Shown: positions 6,706 through 15,120 of the stretch, piece after piece
How positions within the stretch are numbered: position 1 is the stretch's first letter
Layout: the number at the start of each line of letters is the position of its first letter
Origin: GCA-003244245 sp050700055
GTDB lineage: Bacteria; Actinomycetota; Actinomycetes; Mycobacteriales; Pseudonocardiaceae
Reading direction: 5' to 3'
Assembly: GCA_050700055.1 (NCBI GenBank)
Contig: JBOHGE010000028.1
Span: 11,767-75,766 of the forward strand
DNA length: 64,000 nt
Translations under genes and position numbers: made by a program
Notes under the pieces: generated by a model
Told to the model about the DNA's origin: nothing
The model's input: only the letters and a program-made list of their open reading frames with translations
The model's database searches: none

Positions 6706-7796
6706 TCAGGATCGCTGTGTCTCGTCATTGGCGTCAGCTTGCTCTGCAGGCACGCGCGGGTCGGATAACACTGTGCTGAACGGATCCGACCAGGTGCGCC
6801 AGCGCTGCTCGCCGGCCGCCAGCTCAGCATAGGTGACCAGCGCAGCGTCCAGCGTCATGGTGATGACACTCGGGTCCGCGGCGTGGAATATGACGACGAT
6901 CGCCTGTTCCCGGTCCTAGAACCGGGCGTCCCAGCGCAGCGACGCCGCCAGCGCCCGCTCGACGTCGACGTTCGACCAGTCCGGCAATGGGCCAAGCCAC
7001 GGGCCGGCCCGGGCGATCCGCAGACCACCACCGGCCGATTCCAGCGCCTTATCCGGTTGGGTCGCCACCCACATCCGTCCCCGAGCCCGGACCACACCGT
7101 GCAGCAAGACCTGCAACGCATCGTTGAGCCGCCCGGGATGAAACGGCCGGCGGGCCTGGAAGACCACCGTGCCGACGCCGTGTTCGTCGGCTCGCGGCGC
7201 TACCGGCGCCAGCCGGTCCAGCACCGCGTCGGTTCGTCGCGCGGTGCCGACATCCACGGTGGCGCCGGCCACGATGACCGCGTCGGCGAACTCGACCTGC
7301 CCGACCGCGAGCTGGGCCACCGTTCGATCGTCCCCCAGCGTGGCAGCAGCCGGCGCTGCGCCAACCGCTGGTTTCCGATGGTATCGGCGAGCCAACGCTG
7401 CGCGTCCACCACGGTGAGCACGGCCTGCACCGTCACCACATCGGCCACCCGAGTGCCATCGACGACCATGTGCGCCAGCGCGCAGCACACCGTCTCGGGT
7501 TCCATGGTGGGATCGAGATGCAGCACGATCCGATGAATGTCTGCTGCCACGGCCAGACTGCCCAGCAGCTCCTCGCGCAACGCGCACGACACGCAGCCGT
7601 GCGCGAGTCGCCGAGCTGTCATGTCGTCGACGGTGCCGCAGCGGATCCGTCGAACCAGCATCCCCCGCGGTAACTCGGCCAGATCGTGGTGGACGACCGC
7701 TGTGTGCCCGCCGACCAAAGCGTCGGCAACGTCGTGGACGGCCGCAACGGCCAACCCGGCAACGATGATCACCGGTGTCCGCGCGACATTCACCAC
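6706..7796 (-). pseudogene. mrf: mrf-type CobW/G3E GTPase, frameshift and nonsense
   Basis: The start at 7796 reads MVNVARTPVIIVAGLAVAAV, then AHGCVSCALREELLGSLA and IVLHLDPTMEPETVCCA. These are hallmarks of the actinobacterial CobW-family protein Mrf/YciC, which serves zinc-starvation ribosomes. Near 7330-7360 the frame shifts and continues LAVGQVEFADAVIVAGATV to DVERALAASLRWDARF. There a TAG at 6916-6918 interrupts it, and the frame goes on DREQAIVVIFHAADPSVITM to a natural stop at 6706. The total span of about 363 codons equals a complete gene, so the only damage is one frameshift and one stop. Confidence 0.8.
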
Positions 7797-8285
7797 TCGT
7801 TCCTCCCCTACTGGGCAACTATTACCTTTAGCTTCCGACTGTACCGCACGAGAAAGCGCATGTCGTTACCATCGGGAGATTTCAGCGCTACCCATTCGTA
7901 TGCGTACACCATCTCGTGATACACGCCACACGATACAACGACCACTCATGCATGAATAACAATTTAATTAATAATCAGGGTCTATGTTGCGGTGCAACTT
8001 AAACACGGGGAAATCCGAGTTCTTCGTCCGCAGACCGCACCGCGAGCAGTGACTACCCCCGGAAGAGGCGATCATGAGACTGTTCGTGAGAAATTCATGC
8101 GCTTGCTGCTGAACCAACGGGGTTTCACCCCAGCCCGGCCTGTAATGGTCATCTCCGGTACCGGCCACCCGCTGCTGATCGACCGCCAGGCCCGTAATTG
8201 CGGTTTGTGTGTCGTCTGCGACATCCAGTGTCGTTTCCGGCACACAAGCCGTGATCACCATCTCTACGCAGCGCCCGCGTCACCT
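7797..8285. other. Intergenic region without a convincing gene
   Basis: This stretch is AT-richer than its surroundings around 7930-7985 (long a/t runs near 7955-7975). No reading frame here has a recognisable family. A 12-codon frame with a fair Shine-Dalgarno sequence (8074-8112, ending Ser-Cys-Ala-Cys-Cys) was seen but has no sulfur gene after it on the same strand. It presumably contains the lost promoter of the mrf pseudogene. Confidence 0.4.
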
Positions 8286-8286
8286 G

Positions 8287-8357
8287 TGTGTCGTGAACTC
8301 GACGCCGGCGACCTCACCAGTGCGGCGAAACGTCGCCGGCGTCGAGTTCACGGCACA
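8287..8357. terminator. Long hairpin at the end of the suf operon
   Basis: Arms 8292-8312 and 8332-8352 are a perfect 21-bp inverted repeat (cgtgaactcgacgccggcga and complement) around a 19-base loop. They extend outward to 8287/8357 with one T/G wobble. The hairpin lies 15 bases after the sufT stop on the minus strand. It lacks a U-tract, which is common for actinobacterial terminators. Confidence 0.75.
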
Positions 8358-8371
8358 GACGGACCGGTCGG

Positions 8372-8776
8372 TCAGACGGTGAAGCCGAGGGCTCGTAGTT
8401 GTTCGCGGCCGTCTTCGGTGATCTTGTCTGGGCCCCACGGCGGTATCCACACCCAGTTGATCCGGACGTCGTGGACCAGTCCCCCGTCGGGGCCACCGGT
8501 GAGGGCGGCGCGGGTCTGATCCATGATCACATCGGTCAACGGGCACGCTGCGGAGGTTAGCGTCATGTCCAGGGTGGCGACGTTTCCCTCGTCGACCCGG
8601 ATGTCGTAGACCAGACCGAGGTCGACCACGTTGATGCCCAGCTCCGGGTCGACCACATCGCGCATGGCCTCCTCCACGTCGTCGACGTCAGCCAGATCAC
8701 CGGACGAACGGGGTTCCGGGACCTCTGGCATCCCGGCGGCACCCCGCACCACCTCGGCGTCCTCGTTCAGGCTCAT
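8372..8776 (-). CDS. sufT: SufT, DUF59/MIP18-like Fe-S assembly factor
   Basis: The 134-residue protein has a divergent, charged N-terminal 30 residues and then a DUF59 domain: EAMRDVVDPELGINVVDLGL, the conserved Cys in TSAACPLTDVIMDQ, and a C-terminal VWIPPWGPDKITEDGR. SufT acts as an accessory factor in iron-sulfur cluster maturation. It is the last gene of the suf operon; its start overlaps the sufU stop by four bases. A strong hairpin follows it. Confidence 0.92.
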   Translation of the reverse strand: MSLNEDAEVVRGAAGMPEVPEPRSSGDLADVDDVEEAMRDVVDPELGINVVDLGLVYDIRVDEGNVATLDMTLTSAACPLTDVIMDQTRAALTGGPDGGLVHDVRINWVWIPPWGPDKITEDGREQLRALGFTV

Positions 8777-9246
8777 CGTGCCTCCGCTCGCTTGGCGCCG
8801 TTGCCTTCAGCTGCTGGCCGCACCCGGCCGACGGCGTCCTTGAACGCCATCCAACCCAGTAAGGCGCATTTCACTCGGGCCGGGTAACGGGACACACCGG
8901 CGAAGGCGACTCCGTCGGCGAGCACGTCCTCATCGGGCTCCACCTTGCCCCGGCTCTGCACCATCGTCACGAAAGCGTCGAGGGTGACCGCCGACTCCGC
9001 CACGGTCCGGCCGACCACCAGATCGGTGAGCACCGAGGTGGCCGCCTGACTGATCGAGCAGCCCATCGCCTCGTAGGACACGTCGACCACCCGGTCACCG
9101 TCCAGCGCGACCCGCAGTGTCACCTCGTCCCCACAGGTGGGGTTGATCTGGTAGGACTCGGCGTCGAAGGGCTCGCGGAGACCGCTGCGATGCGGGTGGC
9201 GGTAGTGGTCCAGGATGATCTCCTGGTACATCTGCTCCAGTTTCAT
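8773..9246 (-). CDS. sufU: SufU, zinc-dependent sulfur acceptor/scaffold
   Basis: The 157-residue protein begins MKLEQMYQEIILDHYRHPHR. The zinc/sulfur ligands of SufU are in place: Cys38 and Asp40 (NPTCGDE), Cys63 (AMGCSISQA) and Cys127 (ARVKCALLGW), with the insertion between the second and third Cys that separates SufU from IscU. It takes persulfide sulfur from SufS and passes it to SufBCD. It overlaps sufS upstream and sufT downstream by four bases each. Confidence 0.95.
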   Translation of the reverse strand: MKLEQMYQEIILDHYRHPHRSGLREPFDAESYQINPTCGDEVTLRVALDGDRVVDVSYEAMGCSISQAATSVLTDLVVGRTVAESAVTLDAFVTMVQSRGKVEPDEDVLADGVAFAGVSRYPARVKCALLGWMAFKDAVGRVRPAAEGNGAKRAEAR

Positions 9247-10511
9247 GCGCCCCCCCCGAAGAATCGGCGCACCTCGTGCACGCCGGCCAGCAACGCCTCG
9301 ACCTCGGCGGGTGTGTTGTACAGCGCGAAGCTGGCCCGCACCGTGGCCGAGATACCGAAGCGGCGGTGCAGCGGCCAGGCGCAGTGGTGACCCACCCGGA
9401 CCGCGATCCCCAGGTCGTCGAGGACCTGCCCGGCGTCGTGCGCGTGCACGTCGTCGAGGATGAAGGACACCGCACCGCCCCGGTGCTCGGTGCCGGTGGG
9501 ACCGATGATCCGCAGGCCGCTGAACTCCGACAGGCCAGCCAGGGCCTGCTCGGTCAGAACCCGCTCGTGCTCGGCGACCCGGTCCATGCCCACCACCGAC
9601 AGGTAGTCCACCGCCGCACCCAGACCGACCGCTTGGGAGGTCATCGGCACGCCGGCCTCGAAGCGTTGCGGCGGCGGCGCGTAGGTGGAGCCCTCCATCT
9701 TCACCAGCTCGATCATCGACCCGCCGGTGAGGAACGGCGGCAGCGCCTCGAGCAGCTCGCGACGGCCGTAAAGTACCCCGACCCCCGACGGTCCCAGCAT
9801 CTTGTGTCCCGAGAACACCGCGAAGTCGATGTCCAAGGCGGTGAAGTCGATCGGTGCGTGCGGCACCGACTGGCAGGCGTCCAGTAGGGTCAGCGCCCCG
9901 ACTTCACGAGCCCGGCGGACCAGCTCCGCGACCGGTGGAACGGTGCCCATCACATTGGACTGGTGGGTGAAGGCCAGCACCTTGGTGCGCTCGGACAGTT
10001 CCAGCGAGTCCAGATCCAGCCGGCCGTCGTCGGTCACCTGGTACCAGCGCAGCGTGGCGCCGGTACGCCGGCACAGCTCCTGCCAGGGCACCAGGTTGGC
10101 GTGGTGTTCCATCTCGGTCACCACGATCTCGTCGCCCGGCGCCAGCGCGAAACGCGGCACTCCGGCGACCGCCGAGTTGCTCAGCGCGTAGGCGACCAGG
10201 TTTATCCCCTCGGTGGCGTTCTTGGTGAACACCACCTCCTCGGGGGTGACACCGACGAACGCCGCGATCCGGGCCCGCGCCGACTCGTAGGCGTCGGTGG
10301 CCTCCTCGGCGAGCTGGTGGGCACCGCGGTGCACCGCCGCGTTGTGCTGCTCGAGGAAGGCGCGCTCGGCGTCCATGGCCTGCCGGGGCCGTTGCGAGGT
10401 GGCCCCGGAGTCCAGGTACACCAGTGGCCGGCCGTCACGCACAGTACGGCACAGGATCGGAAAATCCGCGCGGATCTTCTCCTGCTCGCTGGCAGTCAGT
10501 GGCTCACCCAC
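9243..10511 (-). CDS. sufS: SufS, group II cysteine desulfurase
   Basis: This 422-residue PLP enzyme converts cysteine to alanine and a protein persulfide. Lys237 in FSGHKMLGPSGVG is the PLP Schiff-base residue, and Cys377 in RVGHHCAWPLHRR is the persulfide-carrying cysteine on the short lobe typical of SufS. DACQSVPHAP near 211-220 is the cofactor-binding Asp/Gln region. It is the fifth enzyme-coding step of the operon, 16 bases after sufC, and delivers sulfur to SufU. Confidence 0.96.
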   Translation of the reverse strand: MGEPLTASEQEKIRADFPILCRTVRDGRPLVYLDSGATSQRPRQAMDAERAFLEQHNAAVHRGAHQLAEEATDAYESARARIAAFVGVTPEEVVFTKNATEGINLVAYALSNSAVAGVPRFALAPGDEIVVTEMEHHANLVPWQELCRRTGATLRWYQVTDDGRLDLDSLELSERTKVLAFTHQSNVMGTVPPVAELVRRAREVGALTLLDACQSVPHAPIDFTALDIDFAVFSGHKMLGPSGVGVLYGRRELLEALPPFLTGGSMIELVKMEGSTYAPPPQRFEAGVPMTSQAVGLGAAVDYLSVVGMDRVAEHERVLTEQALAGLSEFSGLRIIGPTGTEHRGGAVSFILDDVHAHDAGQVLDDLGIAVRVGHHCAWPLHRRFGISATVRASFALYNTPAEVEALLAGVHEVRRFFGGGA

Positions 10512-10527
10512 AGTTGGTCACCCCCGG

Positions 10528-11292
10528 TCACACCCTGACGGTGAAGCGCTCGTATCCGCCGGACTCCAGTTCCTCGGCCAGTTCCGGCCCACCGGACTCC
10601 ACGATCCGCCCACCCGCGAAGACATGCACGTGGTCGGGCGTGATGTGGCGCAGGATCCGGGTGTAGTGGGTGATCAGCAACACGCCGACGTCCCCGCTGG
10701 CCCGGTACCGGTTCACCCCCTCGGACACCACCCGCAGTGCATCCACGTCCAGGCCCGAATCCGTCTCGTCGAGTATCGCGATCTTGGGCTGGAGCAGGGA
10801 CAGCTGCAGGATCTCGAGCCGCTTCTTCTCCCCGCCGGAGAAGCCCTCGTTCACGTTGCGCTCGGCGAAGGAGGGCTCGATGTCCAGATTGGACATCGCC
10901 GCCTTGACCTCCTTGACCCAGGTGCGCAGCTTGGGCGCCTCGCCCCGCATCGCCGTGGCAGCGGTGCGCAGGAAGTTGGTCATCGAGACACCGGGCACCT
11001 CGACCGGGTACTGCATGGCCAGGAACAGACCCGCTCGGGCCCGTTCATCGACCGACATCGTCAGCACGTCGACACCGTCGAGCAGTATCTGTCCCGAAGT
11101 GACCTGGTATTTGGGGTGCCCGGCGATCGAGTAGGCCAAGGTGGACTTGCCCGACCCGTTGGGGCCCATGATCGCGTGGGTCTCCCCCGCCCGGACGGTC
11201 AGCTCGACACCGCCGAGGATCTCCTTGTCGGGGGTCTGCTCGTCGTCGGTGCGGACCGAAACGTGCAGGTCCTTGATCTCCAGAGTGGCCAT
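10528..11292 (-). CDS. sufC: SufC ATPase
   Basis: The 254-residue ABC-type ATPase drives conformational change of the SufBCD scaffold. It shows Walker A GPNGSGKSTLAYSI, the SufC-specific signature FSGGEKKRLEILQLSLL, Walker B IAILDETDSGLDVDAL and the His switch ITHYTRILRHI. The Asp-Glu-Thr-Asp sequence is typical of SufC rather than of transporters. It is flanked by the Rieske gene upstream (20-base gap) and sufS downstream. Confidence 0.96.
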   Translation of the reverse strand: MATLEIKDLHVSVRTDDEQTPDKEILGGVELTVRAGETHAIMGPNGSGKSTLAYSIAGHPKYQVTSGQILLDGVDVLTMSVDERARAGLFLAMQYPVEVPGVSMTNFLRTAATAMRGEAPKLRTWVKEVKAAMSNLDIEPSFAERNVNEGFSGGEKKRLEILQLSLLQPKIAILDETDSGLDVDALRVVSEGVNRYRASGDVGVLLITHYTRILRHITPDHVHVFAGGRIVESGGPELAEELESGGYERFTVRV

Positions 11293-11312
11293 CGGTGTGT
11301 TCTCAGCTCCTG

Positions 11313-11636
11313 CTAGCGGTTAGTCGGGCTAGATGGATCAACGTAGACGTCGTCGCCGTCGATCGTCACGGCGTAGGTGTCCACCGGTTCGGAGGCCGGT
11401 GGCGTGGACGGCTGCCCCGTGCGAAGGTCGAAGCACGAGCCGTGCAACCAGCACTCCAGGCCTTTGCCGGTCACCTCACCCTCGGACAGCGCGATCTCGG
11501 CGTGCGAGCAGACGTCGGCCAGCGCGAACACCTGGTCTCCCTGGCGGACCAGTACGACCGGCACGGTGTCAACTTGGAATCCGGCCGGCACGTCGTCCTT
11601 GAGGTCGGTCAGGTTGCAGACGCGGATCGCACTCAT
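11313..11636 (-). CDS. Rieske-type [2Fe-2S] ferredoxin in suf operon
   Basis: The 107-residue protein is a bacterial Rieske ferredoxin, with ligands Cys43/His45 (ADVCSHAEIAL) and Cys62/His65 (LECWLHGSCFDL). It may supply electrons for cluster assembly or act as a ferredoxin for an oxygenase; its place between sufD and sufC favours the first, as in other actinobacteria. The start overlaps the sufD stop by four bases. A non-heme dioxygenase partner is not present nearby. Confidence 0.93.
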   Translation of the reverse strand: MSAIRVCNLTDLKDDVPAGFQVDTVPVVLVRQGDQVFALADVCSHAEIALSEGEVTGKGLECWLHGSCFDLRTGQPSTPPASEPVDTYAVTIDGDDVYVDPSSPTNR

Positions 11637-12826
11637 ATCCCCACCGCCTGCAGCTCAGCCTCGATCGCCGCCTCGAGTCGCTCGCGGACCTGCCCGACGG
11701 TGATCTTCTGCAGGATCTCGCCGAAGAAGCCCCGGACGACCAGCCGGCGAGCCTGACCGACGGGAATACCCCGGGAGGTCAGGTAGAACAGTTGCTCGTC
11801 GTCGAAGCGTCCGGTGGTGCTGGCGTGCCCGGCACCGACGATCTCCCCGGTCTCGATCTCCAGGTTGGGCACCGAGTCGGCCCGCGCGCCGTCGCTGAGC
11901 ACCAGGTTACGGTTGACCTCGAAGGTCTCGGTGCCCTCGGCGGCGGCCTGGATGAGCACATCCCCGATCCACACGGTGTGCGCATCAGGTTTGTCCGGGC
12001 TGCCTTGCAGCGCGCCCTTGTACGCGACGTTGGACCGGCAGTGCGGTACCGCATGGTCAACCAGTAACCGGTGCTCCAGGTGCTGCCCGGCGTCGGCGAA
12101 GTACAGGCCCAGCAGCTCGGCGTCACCGCCGGGCTGGGTGAACGTCACCGTCGGGGATTGCCGGACCAGGTCGCCACCCAGGCTGACGGTGATCGCCCGC
12201 AGCACCGCGTCCCGACCCAACCGGGCGTGCTGCGCGGCGACGTGCACCGCGTCGTCGGCCCAGTCCTGCACGCTGACCAGAGTCAGCCGGGCACCGTCGG
12301 CGAGGATCAGCTCGACATTCTCGGCGTAGGTGCCGCTGCCGCGGTAATCGAGCACCACCACGGCCTCGGCGAACGGCTCGAGGCGCAGCTGCAGGTGCCC
12401 GTAGGCGACCTCCGCTGCGCCCGGCCCGGTAACGGTGATCATCACCGGGTCCTCGACCCTGGTCTGCGCAACCACGGTGACGATGATGGCCTGCTCAACG
12501 GCGCTCCACGCCTGCGCAGCGACCCGGTCGGACGGGACGCCACCCGCGCCAAGGCGTGGATCGGCCCGATCCACATCCTCGACGGTAACTCCGCCGGCGA
12601 CCTGCACGATGACCTGGGCAGTACCGGTGGCCACGACACCCTGATGCAACCCGTGTAGCCGCCGCATCGGGGTGAACCGCCACTCCTCCTCACGGCCGGT
12701 GGGCACCTCGAAGGCGTCCACGTCGTAGGAGGTGAAACGCTCCCCTCGAGACACCATCGGCACAGCGCTGCCATGCGAGTGCGCGACCAGACCGGGTCCG
12801 GCTGATCGATCAGTGGTAGCCGTCAT
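11633..12826 (-). CDS. sufD: SufD scaffold subunit
   Basis: The 397-residue protein has the beta-helix core of the SufB/SufD family. The conserved C-terminal half runs from CRSNVAYKGALQGSPDKPDA through NLEIETGEIVGAGHASTTGR to FFGEILQKI. His in AGHASTTG is the residue implicated in cluster assembly at the SufB-SufD interface. It is separated from sufB by one base and overlaps the Rieske gene. Confidence 0.95.
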   Translation of the reverse strand: MTATTDRSAGPGLVAHSHGSAVPMVSRGERFTSYDVDAFEVPTGREEEWRFTPMRRLHGLHQGVVATGTAQVIVQVAGGVTVEDVDRADPRLGAGGVPSDRVAAQAWSAVEQAIIVTVVAQTRVEDPVMITVTGPGAAEVAYGHLQLRLEPFAEAVVVLDYRGSGTYAENVELILADGARLTLVSVQDWADDAVHVAAQHARLGRDAVLRAITVSLGGDLVRQSPTVTFTQPGGDAELLGLYFADAGQHLEHRLLVDHAVPHCRSNVAYKGALQGSPDKPDAHTVWIGDVLIQAAAEGTETFEVNRNLVLSDGARADSVPNLEIETGEIVGAGHASTTGRFDDEQLFYLTSRGIPVGQARRLVVRGFFGEILQKITVGQVRERLEAAIEAELQAVGI

Positions 12827-12827
12827 C

Positions 12828-14288
12828 TCAGCCGACGGCCCCTTCCATCTGCAGCTCGATCAGGCGGTTGAGCTCCAGGGCGTACTCCATGGGCAGCTCG
12901 CGGGCGATCGGCTCGATGAATCCGCGCACGATCATGGCCATCGCCGCGTCCTCGCTCAGCCCCCGGCTCATCAGGTAGAAGAGCTGGTCGTCGCTGATCT
13001 TGGAGACGGTGGCCTCGTGGCCCATCGACACGTCGTCCTCGCGGATGTCGACGTAGGGGTAGGTGTCCGACCGGCTGATCTGGTCGACCAGCAGGGCGTC
13101 GCACTTCACCGTGGACCGGGAGTGGTGGCTGCCCTCGTTGACCTGCACCAACCCGCGGTAAGAGGTGCGACCACCGCCGCGGGCCACCGACTTGGAGACG
13201 ATCGTGCTCGACGTGTGCGGTGCGGCGTGCACCATCTTCGCGCCGGCGTCCTGGTGCTGGCCCTCGCCGGCACAGGCCACGGAGAGCACCTCGCCCTTGG
13301 CGTGCTCGCCGATGAGCCATACCGACGGGTACTTCATGGTGACCTTGGAACCGAGGTTGCCGTCGATCCACTCCATGGTCGCGCCCTCGGCGGCGGTGGC
13401 CCGCTTGGTGACCAGGTTGTAGACGTTGTTCGACCAGTTCTGAATCGTGGTGTAACGGCAGCGCCCACCCTTGCGCACGATGATCTCCACCACCGCCGAG
13501 TGCAGCGAGTCGGACTTGTAGATCGGCGCCGTGCAACCCTCCACGTAGTGCACGTAGGCACCCTCGTCGACGATGATCAGCGTCCGCTCGAACTGGCCCA
13601 TGTTCTCGGTATTGATCCGGAAGTAGGCCTGCAAGGGGATGTCGACGCACACACCGGGCGGCACGTAGATGAACGACCCGCCGGACCACACCGCGGTGTT
13701 CAACGCGGCGAACTTGTTGTCCCCCGCGGGGATCACACTGGCGAAGTACTGCCGAAAGGTCTCCGGCTGCTCGCGCAGCGCGGTGTCAGTGTCCAGGAAG
13801 AGAACGCCCAGTTCCTCCAGATCCTCGCGGATCTTGTGGTAGACGACCTCGGACTCGTACTGCGCGGCGACACCGCCCACCAGTCTGGCCTTCTCCGCTT
13901 CGGGGATACCCAGCCGATCGTAGGTGGCCTTGATGTCCTCAGGCAGGTCCTCCCAGGAAGCGGCCTGCTTCTCGGTGGACCGGACGAAATACTTGATGTT
14001 GTCGAAGTCGATACCGGACAGGTCGGCACCCCAGCGTGGCATCGGCTTGCGATGGAATAGGCGCAACGCCTTGAGCCGGGTCTCCAGCATCCATTCCGGC
14101 TCGTTCTTCTTGGCCGAGATGTCGCGCACCACTGCCTCGGACAGACCGCGTTGAGCGGTGGCACCGGCGACATCAGAGTCGGCCCAGCCATACTCGTAGC
14201 GGCCCAGGCTGGCGAGCGTTTCTTCCTGGGTGAGCGGTGTGGCCGGGAAAGCCTGCGCTCGCACATCCTGCTCGGGGGCAGTCGTCAT
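12828..14288 (-). CDS. sufB: SufB scaffold subunit
   Basis: The 486-residue SufB has the usual length and landmarks: EWMLETRLKALRLFHRKPMP near the N-terminus, VPPGVCVDIPLQAYFRINTE in the middle, YVEGCTAPIYKSDSLHSAV with the conserved Cys, and CDALLVDQISRSDTYPYVDI near the C-terminus. With SufC2 and SufD it is the scaffold on which [4Fe-4S] clusters form. It follows sufR after three bases. Confidence 0.97.
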   Translation of the reverse strand: MTTAPEQDVRAQAFPATPLTQEETLASLGRYEYGWADSDVAGATAQRGLSEAVVRDISAKKNEPEWMLETRLKALRLFHRKPMPRWGADLSGIDFDNIKYFVRSTEKQAASWEDLPEDIKATYDRLGIPEAEKARLVGGVAAQYESEVVYHKIREDLEELGVLFLDTDTALREQPETFRQYFASVIPAGDNKFAALNTAVWSGGSFIYVPPGVCVDIPLQAYFRINTENMGQFERTLIIVDEGAYVHYVEGCTAPIYKSDSLHSAVVEIIVRKGGRCRYTTIQNWSNNVYNLVTKRATAAEGATMEWIDGNLGSKVTMKYPSVWLIGEHAKGEVLSVACAGEGQHQDAGAKMVHAAPHTSSTIVSKSVARGGGRTSYRGLVQVNEGSHHSRSTVKCDALLVDQISRSDTYPYVDIREDDVSMGHEATVSKISDDQLFYLMSRGLSEDAAMAMIVRGFIEPIARELPMEYALELNRLIELQMEGAVG

Positions 14289-14291
14289 GTT

Positions 14292-15038
14292 TCAGACGCC
14301 TCCATCCGGTTCTGTGGTGGGATCAGCTGTCCAGGCGCCATGCGGCGCTTGGACCTGGGGAACATATGTCGTGCATACCGCGTCGCCGCGGGCAATGGTG
14401 GCCAGCCGCTGCACGTGGGTGCCCAGTAGGTCAGCGAAGGCCGCGGTCTCGGCCTCGCATAGTTGCGGGAACTCCGCAGCCACCTGCGAGACCGGGCAAT
14501 GATGTTGGCATAGTTGTGCTCCAGCACCGAGGTGCTCAGTTGACGCAGCGTAGCCTTCTGTACTCAACGCGATCGCCAACGCCTCCGCCCGCGCAACTGG
14601 GTCGGGCGCCGCGGCAACCTCGGCTCGGTGCCGATCAACCAGGTCGGTGACCCGCCGTTCCGCAAACGAGCGAACCGCCTGCTCCCCGTCGCGCTCGGAC
14701 AGGAAGTGCAGCGCGGCCACCGCCAGATCGTCATAGGTATGACCGAACCGTGACCGCCCGGCCGCGGTGAGCAGAAACAGCTTGGCCGGACGTCCCCGGC
14801 CGCGAGGACCGCGGCGCGGCGCCGACCGGTAGCTGGCCTGACCGTCGGCGAGCAGGGCGTCCAGATGGCGACGCACCGCAGCGGGACTCAAGCCGAGTGC
14901 ATCGGCGACCTGCGCCGCCGTCACCGGCCCATGCTCCAATAACATCCGGGCCACCGACTCGCGGGTACGGCCATCCCCGCTGGTGGGCGCCTGCGCCACC
15001 GGCGTCCGGCCCGTCCCGACGTTTTTCACAACGCCCAT
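14292..15038 (-). CDS. sufR: SufR-type Fe-S sensing transcriptional repressor
   Basis: The 248-residue regulator has an N-terminal winged helix (VTAAQVADALGLSPAAVRRH) and a C-terminal domain with Cys residues in LCQHHCPVSQ, PQLCEAE and DAVCTTY, which fit cluster ligands of the SufR family. SufR represses the suf operon when its cluster is present and releases it on iron or oxidative stress. It is the first gene of the operon, so it should be autoregulated. It is divergent from mptB with about 80 bases between the starts. Confidence 0.93.
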   Translation of the reverse strand: MGVVKNVGTGRTPVAQAPTSGDGRTRESVARMLLEHGPVTAAQVADALGLSPAAVRRHLDALLADGQASYRSAPRRGPRGRGRPAKLFLLTAAGRSRFGHTYDDLAVAALHFLSERDGEQAVRSFAERRVTDLVDRHRAEVAAAPDPVARAEALAIALSTEGYAASTEHLGAGAQLCQHHCPVSQVAAEFPQLCEAETAAFADLLGTHVQRLATIARGDAVCTTYVPQVQAPHGAWTADPTTEPDGGV

Positions 15039-15120
15039 GTTACTTATATCGGCGGTGGGTGCAAACCTCCAGTGGTTTCTCGTTGCCGGGTGTCTGCGGC
15101 CACACCGCTACCCTTCCGGC

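Noticed and set aside
8074..8112. Twelve-codon frame ending Ser-Cys-Ala-Cys-Cys as a cysteine-attenuation leader
   Set aside because: No sulfur-metabolism gene follows on the plus strand; the nearest gene downstream (sufT) runs in the opposite direction.
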